DNA from: an uncultured Collinsella sp.
GTDB lineage: Bacteria > Actinomycetota > Coriobacteriia > Coriobacteriales > Coriobacteriaceae
Assembly: GCA_949285915.1 (NCBI GenBank)
Contig: CASDZW010000007.1
Location: forward strand, 1-64,000
Length of the DNA: 64,000 bases
Reading direction: 5' to 3'
Part shown: piece after piece, positions 50,756 through 59,412 of the stretch
How positions within the stretch are numbered: the first letter of the stretch is position 1
How the letters are laid out: each line of letters begins with the position of its first letter
Translations under genes and position numbers: made by a program
The notes under the pieces: generated by a model
Seen by the model: only the letters and a program-made list of their open reading frames with translations
Databases searched by the model: none
What the model was told of the DNA's origin: nothing

Positions 50756-50775
50756 TGATACTATATTGGCTATCA
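50756..50775. promoter_or_regulatory. Candidate operator between the XRE and surface-protein genes
   Basis: TGATA, 10-bp centre (CTATATTGGC), TATCA. The centre resembles a -10 region (TACTAT). It lies 32 bases from the XRE start and 55 from the surface-protein start. Confidence 0.35.
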
Positions 50776-50829
50776 TGCGTCAATCTGTATGCCTGCCGTT
50801 AGTGCGCAGCGGATTGCAGGGGAGGAGAG

Positions 50830-53790
50830 ATGGTGGCAAGAAAAACGTTGAGGTGGAGTCTGCTGGCAGCCCTGCTGCTGGCGTTCGTGGGGGCGATTCT
50901 TCCTGCTCCCGCTTATGCGGAGACGGATGGATGCGTCGAACTAACTATCGATGCGGATAAAGGGACATACGAGCAGGGCGAGATTGCCACGTTTACCGTC
51001 GAGATGCGCAACACGTCCGATGGCGATGTGGCCGGTGCTGCGTATACGGTTGCGCTGCCGGAAGAGATGGAGCTTATCGAGGGGTCTCAGGCAACAGGAT
51101 CCGTCGCGGCTCTTGCGTCGGGTGAGACGTACACCGCCACCGTCGAGGCAAAGGTGCTTGCTCCGACAGGCGCTGAGATTACTGCGTCGATTCCCCAAAC
51201 GGGTGATAACACACTTGCGCTTATTACGGCCTGCATAGGGGGCGCCGTGCTTCTTGGTGCGACTGCCTATCTGGTGCGTCGGCGAAACAGCGGTGCCATG
51301 ATGCTTGTCGTCGCGTTGGTAATTTCCGGTTCGCTGTGCGCCTCTGCGCCCCATGTGGCCTACGCTGCAGATGCGATACGTGGCACGACTGATGCGTCGT
51401 GCAATATAACGGTGGCAGGCCGGAAGCGGACGGTTACAGCAACGGTGTCCTACACGGTTCCTGCCGGTGCGCAGGAGGATTCTAACGAATCTGATGACGG
51501 TCACGGAGGCGAGACCGTCATCATGACGCGCGCGGAGTGGGTTTCCAAGCTTCTTGACGGCACCGGTGCGATTGCGCTCGACACCAACGAGGAGCCCTAT
51601 GACGATATCGCGAAGCATGCTGCCGAAGCCGATATCAAGACGGCATGGGTGCTGAATATTCTGCCGGATGATGGTGGGGATTTTGATCCCGATGGGACGG
51701 CGACGCGCGATTTTGTATTCTCGGTAGCGGCCCTTGCGGCGGATGTGGACGCAGACGGTAAGGAGCTTGTTGCGCCGGATGCGGACGATGCGGAGCATCC
51801 AGAGTTACTCGCGGCAGCTCTTGACGCCGGTTTATTTGCAACAGATGATGAAGGGCGCGTGAACCCCGCAAGTCCGTTTGATGCTCGAGAGGCAGACGCG
51901 CTGATAGGGCAAATAATAACGCTCGGGACGCGCGAGGACGACGAGCCGGATGATGCCGCAGGCGGCTCATCGTATGAGTATCGTCGTGACGTTTGCGTGG
52001 TTAACGGATACACAGAGCAACAGGGCATATATGTAGTCGACAATCGACAAGACATAGCGGTTGGAGATAAAGTAGCCCTTGAGCCTTCCGACGAAACTAA
52101 TGGCGGAGTTATCGGAACCGTTACTCAGGTCGTCCTCTCAGGAAACAAGACGTTCCTGCGCATCGAGCCTGCAGCCAACCCTTCCGAGATTTATTCATCT
52201 ATTTCTCTGAACGAGCAGAATCTTGCCATTGCGGCCTCAGATATGGTGCTCGCTGAAGGTGTTACCTTTGCGAATGCTCCGGATGTGCAGAGCGCTCGAG
52301 ATCGTGTGGATTTAGATTCAAAGGTCGACCTCAATATCACTTATCCCAAAGAGGATGACGAGGACTTCAAGGTAAGTGGATCGCTTACTATACAACCATA
52401 TGTCAACGTTGAGTGGAGGTGGATATCGCTATTTGAGGGTCCCCGACGTATTGATTTGGGGTTTGGGTCGGATACGACGGTGACAGGTTCGGTAGACGCG
52501 TCAGTTGATAAGAACATCTCAGTGCCAATTCTTGACGGAACCGATATCCAGACGCCTATTCCAGGTATTTTAGTTGGGATTAATCTCGACTTGACTGTTA
52601 GCGCCGAGGGTCATATTACGTTTACTTCTACGATTAGCTCAGAAGCCGGAATAACGTACAATCGTGTTGCAGGCTTCGAGCCGTATGGCGCCCTCGATTC
52701 TGATACGGAGCTCGAGCTCAATGCAGGATTCCGTATGGGATTGTCTCCATGGCTTAGTCTCAATTGCGGTGTGAAAGGTTTTAATGCGCCGCTCATCGAC
52801 GGTTCGTTTGAGGCGGGGATCGATGGGTCCGGCTCTGCCACCGTGCGCGATACGGGCCTCATATGCAACGATACATCACTGTATGCGTACGCACGCGTAG
52901 CCCTTGGTGAACATAGCGAGATTCTTAAGTGGATTACGGATGCACTTGACTGGACGTTAGCTCATGATTTATGGGATGAAGACTCGAGTCCGTTCAGCAT
53001 AAAGATGCATTGGGAAGATGGCAAACTTGTCGACGCTTGCACGTATCGCGAGGATGGTTCAAGCGACGAAGGCGGTACGGGAGTTGTCGATCCGAGCTTC
53101 GACGGCATTCCTGCCCTAGAGGATGAGGGTTGGGGCCACGAGCCGGTCTGGACCGTTTCTGATAACAATCACGAAGAGATAGTCGACCCATTCTATATTG
53201 ATGCGGGCAGTTCGATTACGGTAACCGCACAAGAGGGCTGTAACTACCGTGGAATGTTTGGCTCGAGTGGCAATATCCTCGTCCGGAGGTCTGTGGCATT
53301 CGACGACGGTGAGGTAATCACCTATCTTGACCAAGGTGTTTACATGTTCCCGTGGGATAGCTCGGATGTCAGTACGGTGACGTTGGAGGTCTTGGTTGGT
53401 CGATTGAAAGTCTGGGACCTTGAAGGCTGGGGGATTGACCCTCTGAGTGGAGAAACGTTCGCAGCGCGCCCGATTTGTTCACTGAAGGATTGCGATACGG
53501 TTGCCTACCCTGTGTCGCTGTCAGCAACGGTGGTCACAGTTGGCGTCGAGAACACCTATCAGCTCGAGGCGCAACAGACTGTCCAGTCAATATACGAGTC
53601 TGAAAGCTGCGATTATGATTATAGCGATGGGACAGGCTGGAGCTGGGAAAGTGATGATGAACGCATTGCCAGCGTTGACGATAATGGAATTATTACGGGT
53701 GTAGCACCCGGAACCACGTATGTCACTGTGACATACGGAAATGGAAGTATGGGATTTGACCGTATCTGTAAAGTGGTCGTTACTGAGTAA
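50830..53790 (+). CDS. Surface protein with internal sorting signal and second signal peptide
   Basis: A 986-aa exported protein of unknown role. Residues 1-30 are a signal peptide (A-Y-A/E-T). Residues 31-118 look like a small beta domain. At 121-126 stands I-P-Q-T-G-D, followed by a hydrophobic stretch (127-148) and R-R-R-N: a complete LPxTG-type sorting signal, but inside the protein. It is followed at once by a second hydrophobic segment (157-172) ending A-Y-A-A-D, like a second signal peptide. Residues about 230-375 hold two weak S-layer-homology-like repeats (M-T-R-A-E-W-V-S-K-L-L; A-T-R-D-F-V-F-S-V-A-A-L). The middle is unknown. The C-terminus (about 895-986) is a Big_2-like Ig domain. 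GGGGAGGAG precedes the ATG. DNA is visibly more A+T-rich than the flanks, above all from 52.1 kb on. Confidence 0.85.
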   Translation: MVARKTLRWSLLAALLLAFVGAILPAPAYAETDGCVELTIDADKGTYEQGEIATFTVEMRNTSDGDVAGAAYTVALPEEMELIEGSQATGSVAALASGETYTATVEAKVLAPTGAEITASIPQTGDNTLALITACIGGAVLLGATAYLVRRRNSGAMMLVVALVISGSLCASAPHVAYAADAIRGTTDASCNITVAGRKRTVTATVSYTVPAGAQEDSNESDDGHGGETVIMTRAEWVSKLLDGTGAIALDTNEEPYDDIAKHAAEADIKTAWVLNILPDDGGDFDPDGTATRDFVFSVAALAADVDADGKELVAPDADDAEHPELLAAALDAGLFATDDEGRVNPASPFDAREADALIGQIITLGTREDDEPDDAAGGSSYEYRRDVCVVNGYTEQQGIYVVDNRQDIAVGDKVALEPSDETNGGVIGTVTQVVLSGNKTFLRIEPAANPSEIYSSISLNEQNLAIAASDMVLAEGVTFANAPDVQSARDRVDLDSKVDLNITYPKEDDEDFKVSGSLTIQPYVNVEWRWISLFEGPRRIDLGFGSDTTVTGSVDASVDKNISVPILDGTDIQTPIPGILVGINLDLTVSAEGHITFTSTISSEAGITYNRVAGFEPYGALDSDTELELNAGFRMGLSPWLSLNCGVKGFNAPLIDGSFEAGIDGSGSATVRDTGLICNDTSLYAYARVALGEHSEILKWITDALDWTLAHDLWDEDSSPFSIKMHWEDGKLVDACTYREDGSSDEGGTGVVDPSFDGIPALEDEGWGHEPVWTVSDNNHEEIVDPFYIDAGSSITVTAQEGCNYRGMFGSSGNILVRRSVAFDDGEVITYLDQGVYMFPWDSSDVSTVTLEVLVGRLKVWDLEGWGIDPLSGETFAARPICSLKDCDTVAYPVSLSATVVTVGVENTYQLEAQQTVQSIYESESCDYDYSDGTGWSWESDDERIASVDDNGIITGVAPGTTYVTVTYGNGSMGFDRICKVVVTE

Positions 53791-53846
53791 ATGACATAGG
53801 CAGATTTGTCTTTGGTTGAATGTGCCGAAGCGCTGAGTAATCTGTT

Positions 53847-53926
53847 GGGCAGGGCGCAATCTCGGAGGGCGTTTCCCGCAGCCGCGAAGCGGCGAGGATC
53901 ATATCCGAAGGGGTTGCGCCCGGCCC
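53847..53926 (-). repeat. 80-bp palindromic repeat (copy B, inverted)
   Basis: The reverse complement aligns with copy A (47140-47219) without gaps at about 70 of 80 positions. The core CTCGCCGCTTCGCGGCTGCGG is nearly unchanged and the end arms are less perfect. It follows the surface-protein gene by 56 bases and is followed by TTTT, so it may end that transcript. Confidence 0.8.
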
Positions 53927-54322
53927 TTTTGCGTATGGTTTGAACACGAGATACGTTACGTACGCAACGTCCTGCTTTACGCAGTGGGATGCAAGCGGCG
54001 CTGGGAATAGGGGCGCTACCTGTTCCCAAATGTATGCGCCGGCTTACGCTGGTCGTGGTCGATCGTCACCCACTCTGACGTTGCAGGGCCAGTTCATCTG
54101 TCGACTATGTTCGACAGATGAATAGTCTTGTTGAGCACCTCGATGCCAGCGGGCGGGCACAAGAGGAAGTTGCACAGTACACCGCGCGCGAAACGGGACG
54201 TATCGCCCGCCTGTTTGATTCGCTTTGCCGATAGGGGGGGTCTGAGGGTGCTTCCGGTTTGCGCACATTCCCCTAAGCTGCTGCGTTAAGATGGTGCGCG
54301 AGTACGTAGAGAAAGGCGGCGC
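53927..54322. other. Non-coding stretch with hairpins; possible gene remnant
   Basis: An 18-bp near-palindrome, ACGTTACGTACGCAACGT, lies at 53953-53970. A perfect hairpin with 12-bp arms, TTCATCTGTCGA and its complement, lies at 54093-54122. Right after it an open frame from 54118 to 54234 could encode about 38 residues (M-N-S-L-V-E-H-L-D-A-S-G) that look protein-like but have no ribosome site; a decayed gene end is possible. Otherwise nothing is recognised until rsgA. Confidence 0.4.
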
Positions 54323-55519
54323 ATGGCGAAGAAGGCGCGCGGCAAAAGACAGGTGAAGCGAAGCGGTGCACGAGCGACAAAGCCTCGTGTCACTGGGGGA
54401 GTTCGCGATGGGTTAGGGGCTGTCGAAGGGTCGACCCGCGAGATGCCCCCGCTGCCTGCGGCCGATGCGCTTGCGGACGCGCCGACCTTCACGGATCTGC
54501 GCCTTGATGACGCCCAGTGCCACGCGTTTGATGCGTTTTGCGTCGAGGCTGAGGCGCCCGATGAGATGCACATCGGTTTTGTGATCAGGCTTGATCGCGG
54601 ATTTCCCTTGGTCGCCTGCGAAGGCACGACATTTCGAGCCGAGCACGCGGTGAGCTTTGCCAAGCGTAACCGCGAGAAAGACGATATGGCTCTGCCCGCT
54701 GTGGGCGATGCTGTGGCGGTCCGCCTGGCGCCCGGGCATGACAGGGGGGTTATCGAGCGCGTGCTCCCGCGTCGCTCTACCTTTGAGCGTTGGCGCGGCA
54801 AGAACCGCGGCGAGCGCCAGGTGCTTTGCGCCAACGTCGACCGGGTGCTCATCGTTGCGGCGCTTGGTGCAGGCGAGGTGCTGCTCGACCGCATCGCTCG
54901 CTCCCTTGTGCTTGCGGCGGATTGCGGCGCTGCGGCGAGTGTGGTGCTCACCAAGGCGGACCGCTGCACGCCTGAGGAGCTTGCCGAGGAGGTCGCGCGC
55001 GTGCGGCGTCTTGTGGGCGAGCACGTGGATGTGGTTGTGACCTCTTCGCTTGCGGGCGAGGGGCTCGACCCGGTGCGTGCCTGCGTGCCCAAGGGCACGG
55101 TCGCCATGATCCTGGGCGAGTCTGGGGCCGGCAAATCTACCCTTCTGAATGCGCTTCTTGGTCATGAGGCGCTTGAGACGAGCGCGGTGCGCGCACGTGA
55201 CGATGCGGGGCGTCACACCACGGTCGCCCGTGTGATGGTGAAGCTCGCCGGCGCGGGCGTGATTGCAGACGCCCCGGGCCTGAGAAGCCTGCCGCTCGTG
55301 GGGCACGAGCGGGGACTCGCTCGCGTGTTTCCCGAGGTGGTTGAGGCGGCGCACGGCTGCCGCTTCAACGATTGCACCCATACGCACGAACCTGGTTGCG
55401 CGGTGCGTGAGGCTGTTGAAACGAGCGAGATAGACGAGGTGCGGCTCGAGGCATGTCTTGCCCTCGCACGGGAGATGCGCGTGAGTGCGCAGAGCCTCGA
55501 CCCCGATGTGAAGCTCTAG
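54323..55519 (+). CDS. rsgA: Ribosome small-subunit-dependent GTPase A
   Basis: Circularly permuted GTPase that checks late 30S subunit assembly, 398 aa. The permuted order is visible: G4 L-T-K-A-D-R comes first (about residue 212), then G1 G-E-S-G-A-G-K-S-T (about 265) and G3 D-A-P-G-L-R. The C-terminal zinc site is C-R-F-N-D-C-T-H-T-H-E-P-G-C. The G1 loop has Ala where most RsgA have Val. The first 70 residues, very basic and then Ala/Pro-rich, extend beyond E. coli RsgA before the OB fold. GAAAGGCGG precedes the ATG. It stands alone, with a terminator at 55572. Confidence 0.95.
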   Translation: MAKKARGKRQVKRSGARATKPRVTGGVRDGLGAVEGSTREMPPLPAADALADAPTFTDLRLDDAQCHAFDAFCVEAEAPDEMHIGFVIRLDRGFPLVACEGTTFRAEHAVSFAKRNREKDDMALPAVGDAVAVRLAPGHDRGVIERVLPRRSTFERWRGKNRGERQVLCANVDRVLIVAALGAGEVLLDRIARSLVLAADCGAAASVVLTKADRCTPEELAEEVARVRRLVGEHVDVVVTSSLAGEGLDPVRACVPKGTVAMILGESGAGKSTLLNALLGHEALETSAVRARDDAGRHTTVARVMVKLAGAGVIADAPGLRSLPLVGHERGLARVFPEVVEAAHGCRFNDCTHTHEPGCAVREAVETSEIDEVRLEACLALAREMRVSAQSLDPDVKL

Positions 55520-55571
55520 GCGGCACGTGCGGCCCGCTACTTTTCCACCGGTGTCAGAAACCGATCAGATT

Positions 55572-55603
55572 GCCCTTCGCCCCGCGGCGCGGAGGGCTTT
55601 TTT
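55572..55603 (+). terminator. Terminator of rsgA
   Basis: GCCCTTCGC pairs with GCGGAGGGC (one G-U) and is followed by TTTTTT. The 55604-55853 stretch after it is the leader of the Tad operon; no clear promoter was picked out. Confidence 0.85.
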
Positions 55604-55853
55604 CTGCCGAATGGAGCGTTTTGGGTCCATTTTGCCTTACTTTGGAACGCTTCAAGTGCGCGCTGCAAACAAACAAACCGCTGAAGCCAACTTGCATGTT
55701 GTTATCTAACAGGCTGGTCAGAAACGTGTACAGCGATTGGTAAGAACGCGTCGGACTTTCTCAGATTGATCCCGGCGTCTCCAGGTGCCTCTCAGAGAAT
55801 GTGTCCCAAGGGGAGCCGATGGGCTTTGGGCCGCGAGATGAGAGGTACGACGC

Positions 55854-56594
55854 ATGAAACGGACTACAAGATTGATGCTGAGCGTTGCCTCGGGCATTCT
55901 GGCCGCGGGACTTGCCCTTTGGTACGGCTCCTCGGTGCGTGCGGAGGCGGACCAGGCGCGCCAAGAAGTGCTTGCCGCGTACGGCGGCGAGCTGGTGAGC
56001 GTCTGCGTTGCCTCGCGCGATGTGGATGCCGGCGAGGTCTTGAGCGAGGCGAATGTCCAAGTCGAGGAATGGGTGGCGAGCCTGCTTCCCGATGAAGCGG
56101 AGACATCGCTTGAGGACCTCGTCGGCAAGCGCGCCACTTCTGCCATTCCCGCCCGCGCGGTCATTTGCCCGACCTATCTCGAACAGCACGACGGGGCTAT
56201 CGAGGTGCCTGCGGGAAAGGTCGCCGTCTCTGTTGCGGTGGACGAGGAGCATGCCGTGGGCGGCGCCATCGCTCCGAACGATCGGGTGGACGTGTATGTG
56301 TCGAGCAATGGCGTGGCTGACCGTCTTTGCAGTGCGAGCGTAATAGATACGAGCGCGCACGGCCAGGAGTCTGAATCCTCGTCCATCACCTGGGCGACTC
56401 TGGCAATCGATCCAGAGCGGGTGAGCGAGGTTCTTGCCGCTACGGCAAAAGGGGCGGTAAGCCTCACCATGCCCGAGGCGGCAAGCGGCGAGAACACATC
56501 TGATGGCGATGCCAACGAAGGCGGCGAGAAGGATGCCGGGGAGCAAACGACTTCCGATTCTTCCGGTAACGAGAACGGCGAGGAGGCTGCATGA
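55854..56594 (+). CDS. cpaB: Tad pilus assembly protein CpaB/RcpC-like
   Basis: First gene of the Tad (Flp pilus) operon, 246 aa. A single N-terminal membrane segment (about 7-25) is followed by a SAF-like domain with V-C-V-A-S-R-D-V-D-A-G-E-V-L (about 49-62) and A-I-P-A-R-A-V-I. The RcpC/CpaB region follows, with V-A-V-S-V-A-V-D-E-E-H-A-V-G-G-A-I-A-P-N-D-R-V-D-V near 122-146. In Gram-negatives CpaB works with the outer-membrane secretin; in this single-membrane organism it may instead help the pilus pass the wall. The last 35 residues are Gly/Ser/Glu/Asp-rich and low in complexity. GAGAGG lies ahead of the ATG. ATGA overlap with the next gene. Confidence 0.88.
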   Translation: MKRTTRLMLSVASGILAAGLALWYGSSVRAEADQARQEVLAAYGGELVSVCVASRDVDAGEVLSEANVQVEEWVASLLPDEAETSLEDLVGKRATSAIPARAVICPTYLEQHDGAIEVPAGKVAVSVAVDEEHAVGGAIAPNDRVDVYVSSNGVADRLCSASVIDTSAHGQESESSSITWATLAIDPERVSEVLAATAKGAVSLTMPEAASGENTSDGDANEGGEKDAGEQTTSDSSGNENGEEAA

Positions 56595-58084
56595 TGGGGA
56601 ACGTCTGGCTTGCATGCTGTGCCTGCGATAGGTATCCGGAGCTACAGCGCGAGATTGAGCTGCGCGACCCTCGGGCGAAGATTCTGCGCGTAGGGGACGG
56701 CGAATCGTTGCTGCGCGTGATCGAGGCATTTGCCCGCTCGGGGGAGCGAACGCCGGTAATGATCGGGCGGGAGACGGACGCCGAGGGGGACCTTCTGGAT
56801 TTGGTCGAGGGTCTTTGCCAGAGCGGTGCCGCTGCCCAGATTGTTGTTATGGCAGAGCGGGCAGATGCCGCACTTGCAGCGCGCCTATTCAATGCCGGGG
56901 CAAATGAGGTCATCGCGGGACAGGGCGAGGTCCCGACCGATAGTGAAAGAGAGGCCGGTGCGGAGACGGGGCACATGGCCGCGATACGGGATGGGGACAA
57001 AGGCCGCGATGACGCTGCTTCTGGGGCGCCGCATGATACCGGTAGGCTGACCCGCGTTGTCGAGGGAGCCATCCATGGCGGCGCCCCTGAGGAGCATCTG
57101 TCCCATGCAAACTACGCTGATGACCTCGACGAGCCCGATGCATTCGCATCTGCTGGGAACGATGCTTCCGCATTGCCTTCCGTAAGGGATGTGGCGCCGA
57201 CGCCCTTGGCACGAAGTGCGACACCGCGCTCCCGCCCCGTTCGAAATGAGCGAGGTGGAGCCCCTCTCATCACCCTCATATCTGGCCGCGGTGGTTGCGG
57301 AAAGACGACGGTCGCTGCAGCGCTCGCCTTGCGTTCCGCAGAGGTGGGCCTGCGCTGCGCCCTGCTCGACCTGGACCTTATGTTTGGGAATCTGTATGCA
57401 ATCTTGGGCATCGAGGAGCCGAGTGACGCGTTTGCACTCGAGCGTCCGGCACGGGCGGGGGCGCTTGGTGAGGAGGATGTCGTGCGCGCGTCCATGCGTG
57501 TCGCACCGGGGCTCACGCTGTGGGGACCGGTGCGGGCTCCTGAGCATGCGGAGCTCATGGCGCCCGCGGTGGAGCAGCTAATTGAGGTCATGCGTGGCGA
57601 GGCGGACCTCATCGTAGCGGACACCTCTCTGTATTGGAGCGATTCGGTTGCCGCCGCAGTCGCTTGTTGCGACCGCTGCCTTGTGGTGGGGGATGCCGGC
57701 GTGGGGTCCATCTCCTCTGCGGAGCGCGCGATCGATTTCGCCGGAAGGCTCGGTGTTTCCCGTACCAAGATGGCGAGCGTCTTCAACCGCTTGTCGCCGC
57801 ACGGTGGCGAGGACGCTGCTATGCGCTTTGAGTTCACGACAGCCCTCGGCTGCAAAGGGCGTATCGCTGACGGCGGCGAGGAGCTCACAGGGCTCGCATC
57901 CATCGGGCATTTCTCCGACGCCTTTACGCACGCTGGCCCGTTCCACTCAAGCGCCTGTACGTTCACAGACCAGCTGTTGAGGGAGCTCGGGTTCAGCATA
58001 ACAAGTCAAGAAGTTCCGTCTGCGGATGCGCACGAGAGGCCCCGCATTCGGCTTCCGTGGCACCGTGGAGGTGACGCAAGATGA
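56591..58084 (+). CDS. cpaE: Tad pilus ATPase/localisation protein CpaE-like
   Basis: MinD/ParA-type ATPase of the Tad locus, 497 aa, thought to place or organise the pilus machine at the membrane. The N-terminal 115 residues resemble a degenerate receiver fold (I-V-V-M-A-E-R-A-D-A-A-L-A-A-R-L-F-N-A-G-A-N-E-V without clear phosphorylation site). A hydrophilic linker of about 100 residues follows. The ATPase domain begins near 225 with the loop S-G-R-G-G-C-G-K-T-T, lacking the signature Lys of the deviant Walker A motif (Arg instead). L-L-D-L-D-L-M-F-G-N-L is next. Walker B is L-I-V-A-D-T-S, with Ser where others have hydrophobic or Pro. Overlaps cpaB and cpaF by ATGA. Confidence 0.85.
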   Translation: MMGNVWLACCACDRYPELQREIELRDPRAKILRVGDGESLLRVIEAFARSGERTPVMIGRETDAEGDLLDLVEGLCQSGAAAQIVVMAERADAALAARLFNAGANEVIAGQGEVPTDSEREAGAETGHMAAIRDGDKGRDDAASGAPHDTGRLTRVVEGAIHGGAPEEHLSHANYADDLDEPDAFASAGNDASALPSVRDVAPTPLARSATPRSRPVRNERGGAPLITLISGRGGCGKTTVAAALALRSAEVGLRCALLDLDLMFGNLYAILGIEEPSDAFALERPARAGALGEEDVVRASMRVAPGLTLWGPVRAPEHAELMAPAVEQLIEVMRGEADLIVADTSLYWSDSVAAAVACCDRCLVVGDAGVGSISSAERAIDFAGRLGVSRTKMASVFNRLSPHGGEDAAMRFEFTTALGCKGRIADGGEELTGLASIGHFSDAFTHAGPFHSSACTFTDQLLRELGFSITSQEVPSADAHERPRIRLPWHRGGDAR

Positions 58085-59412
58085 GCGTGATGGAGCGCGT
58101 GCGGCGCGCTACCGCAGAGACTTCCGTTCACGCGTCTCCCGTGCTCAGCCGTCGGCAGGGCATAGTGCGTACGGTGAAGCGTCATGCTATGGAGCGCGTG
58201 GGCTACGACGAGATGACGCGTCTGGTTGCCGATGAGGACGTGGATCATGCGCGGAGCGAGCTGCGCCCCGCAGTGGAAGCGGTGGTGAATGCCCAGGACA
58301 TGCTCGAGCTTGATCTGGCGGCGCGCGAGGAGATGGTCGACGGCATCCTCGATGACATCGTGGGACTCGGCCCTCTGCAGCCGCTCATAGAGGATGACGC
58401 GGTCACCGAGATTATGGTGAACGGCTGCCATTCGTCGTTCTTTGAGCGCGGGGGAACGCTCCATCCCATGGAGAACTTTTTTGAGAACGACGAGCAGATC
58501 CGCATCCTCATCGATCGCATCATCGCGCCGCTCGGACGCCGCATCGATGAGCGAAGCCCGCTCGTAAACGCCCGCCTCAAGAACGGTTACCGCGTCAACG
58601 CGGTAATCCCGCCCATCGCCATAGACGGGCCGGCGCTTACCATACGCAAGTTCTCGGACCGCATTACGTCTCTTCGCGAGCTTGTGGAACTGGGGTCCCT
58701 TCCTGAGTGGTATGCGTGCCTACTCTCGTGCGCCGTGGCGCTGAGACAGGATCTGGCAGTTGTGGGAGGCACGGGTTCGGGGAAGACGACGCTTCTGAAT
58801 GCGCTTTCTACGGAGATTCCCATAGGCGAGCGCATCGTGACGATAGAGGATTCCGCCGAGCTCAAGTTCGCGCGTCATCCCCATGTGGTGCGTTTGGAGG
58901 CCCGCGAGGCGTCCATCGAGGGAGAGGGTGCCGTCACCATACGCGATTTGGTGGCAAACTCCCTGCGTATGCGGCCTGACCGCATCGTGGTGGGCGAGGT
59001 CCGTGGCGGCGAGGCCATCGACATGCTGAGCGCTATGCAGACCGGACACGACGGTTCCCTCACGACGCTTCATGCGGGAAGCGAGGAGGAGGCGGTGGTG
59101 CGTCTCACCCTTCTTGCCCGCTACGGGATCAACCTGCCCTCGGAGCTTATTGAGGATCAGATCGCCCTCGCGCTCGACGGCATCGTCATGTCCGAGCGGC
59201 GCCCCGATGGCAGGCGGTTTGTGTCGAGCTATTCGGGCGTGTCGCGTGCCGCGGGAGGCGGGGTCAAGCTCGAGCGGTATGTGGCGTTCGACCGCGCGAG
59301 CGCCTCGTGGACGCTCGAGAAAGAGCCACCGTTTATCGCCGCTGCCCTAGATGCAGGAGCGCTTACCGAGAAGGAGGTGGAGCAATGGAGGCAATCTTGC
59401 CCTGCTTCATAG
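58081..59412 (+). CDS. cpaF: Tad pilus secretion ATPase CpaF/TadA
   Basis: Hexameric traffic ATPase powering Flp pilus assembly (and retraction, in some systems), 443 aa. The N-terminal domain has L-G-P-L-Q-P-L-I-E-D-D-A-V-T-E-I-M-V-N-G. Walker A is G-G-T-G-S-G-K-T-T (about 237-245), the Asp box is I-E-D-S-A-E-L, Walker B sits at R-I-V-V-G-E-V-R-G-G-E-A, and the His box is T-G-H-D-G-S-L-T-T-L-H-A. All catalytic motifs are intact. The length is normal for CpaF. It overlaps cpaE by 4 bases and the tadB start by 28 bases. Confidence 0.96.
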   Translation: MSVMERVRRATAETSVHASPVLSRRQGIVRTVKRHAMERVGYDEMTRLVADEDVDHARSELRPAVEAVVNAQDMLELDLAAREEMVDGILDDIVGLGPLQPLIEDDAVTEIMVNGCHSSFFERGGTLHPMENFFENDEQIRILIDRIIAPLGRRIDERSPLVNARLKNGYRVNAVIPPIAIDGPALTIRKFSDRITSLRELVELGSLPEWYACLLSCAVALRQDLAVVGGTGSGKTTLLNALSTEIPIGERIVTIEDSAELKFARHPHVVRLEAREASIEGEGAVTIRDLVANSLRMRPDRIVVGEVRGGEAIDMLSAMQTGHDGSLTTLHAGSEEEAVVRLTLLARYGINLPSELIEDQIALALDGIVMSERRPDGRRFVSSYSGVSRAAGGGVKLERYVAFDRASASWTLEKEPPFIAAALDAGALTEKEVEQWRQSCPAS

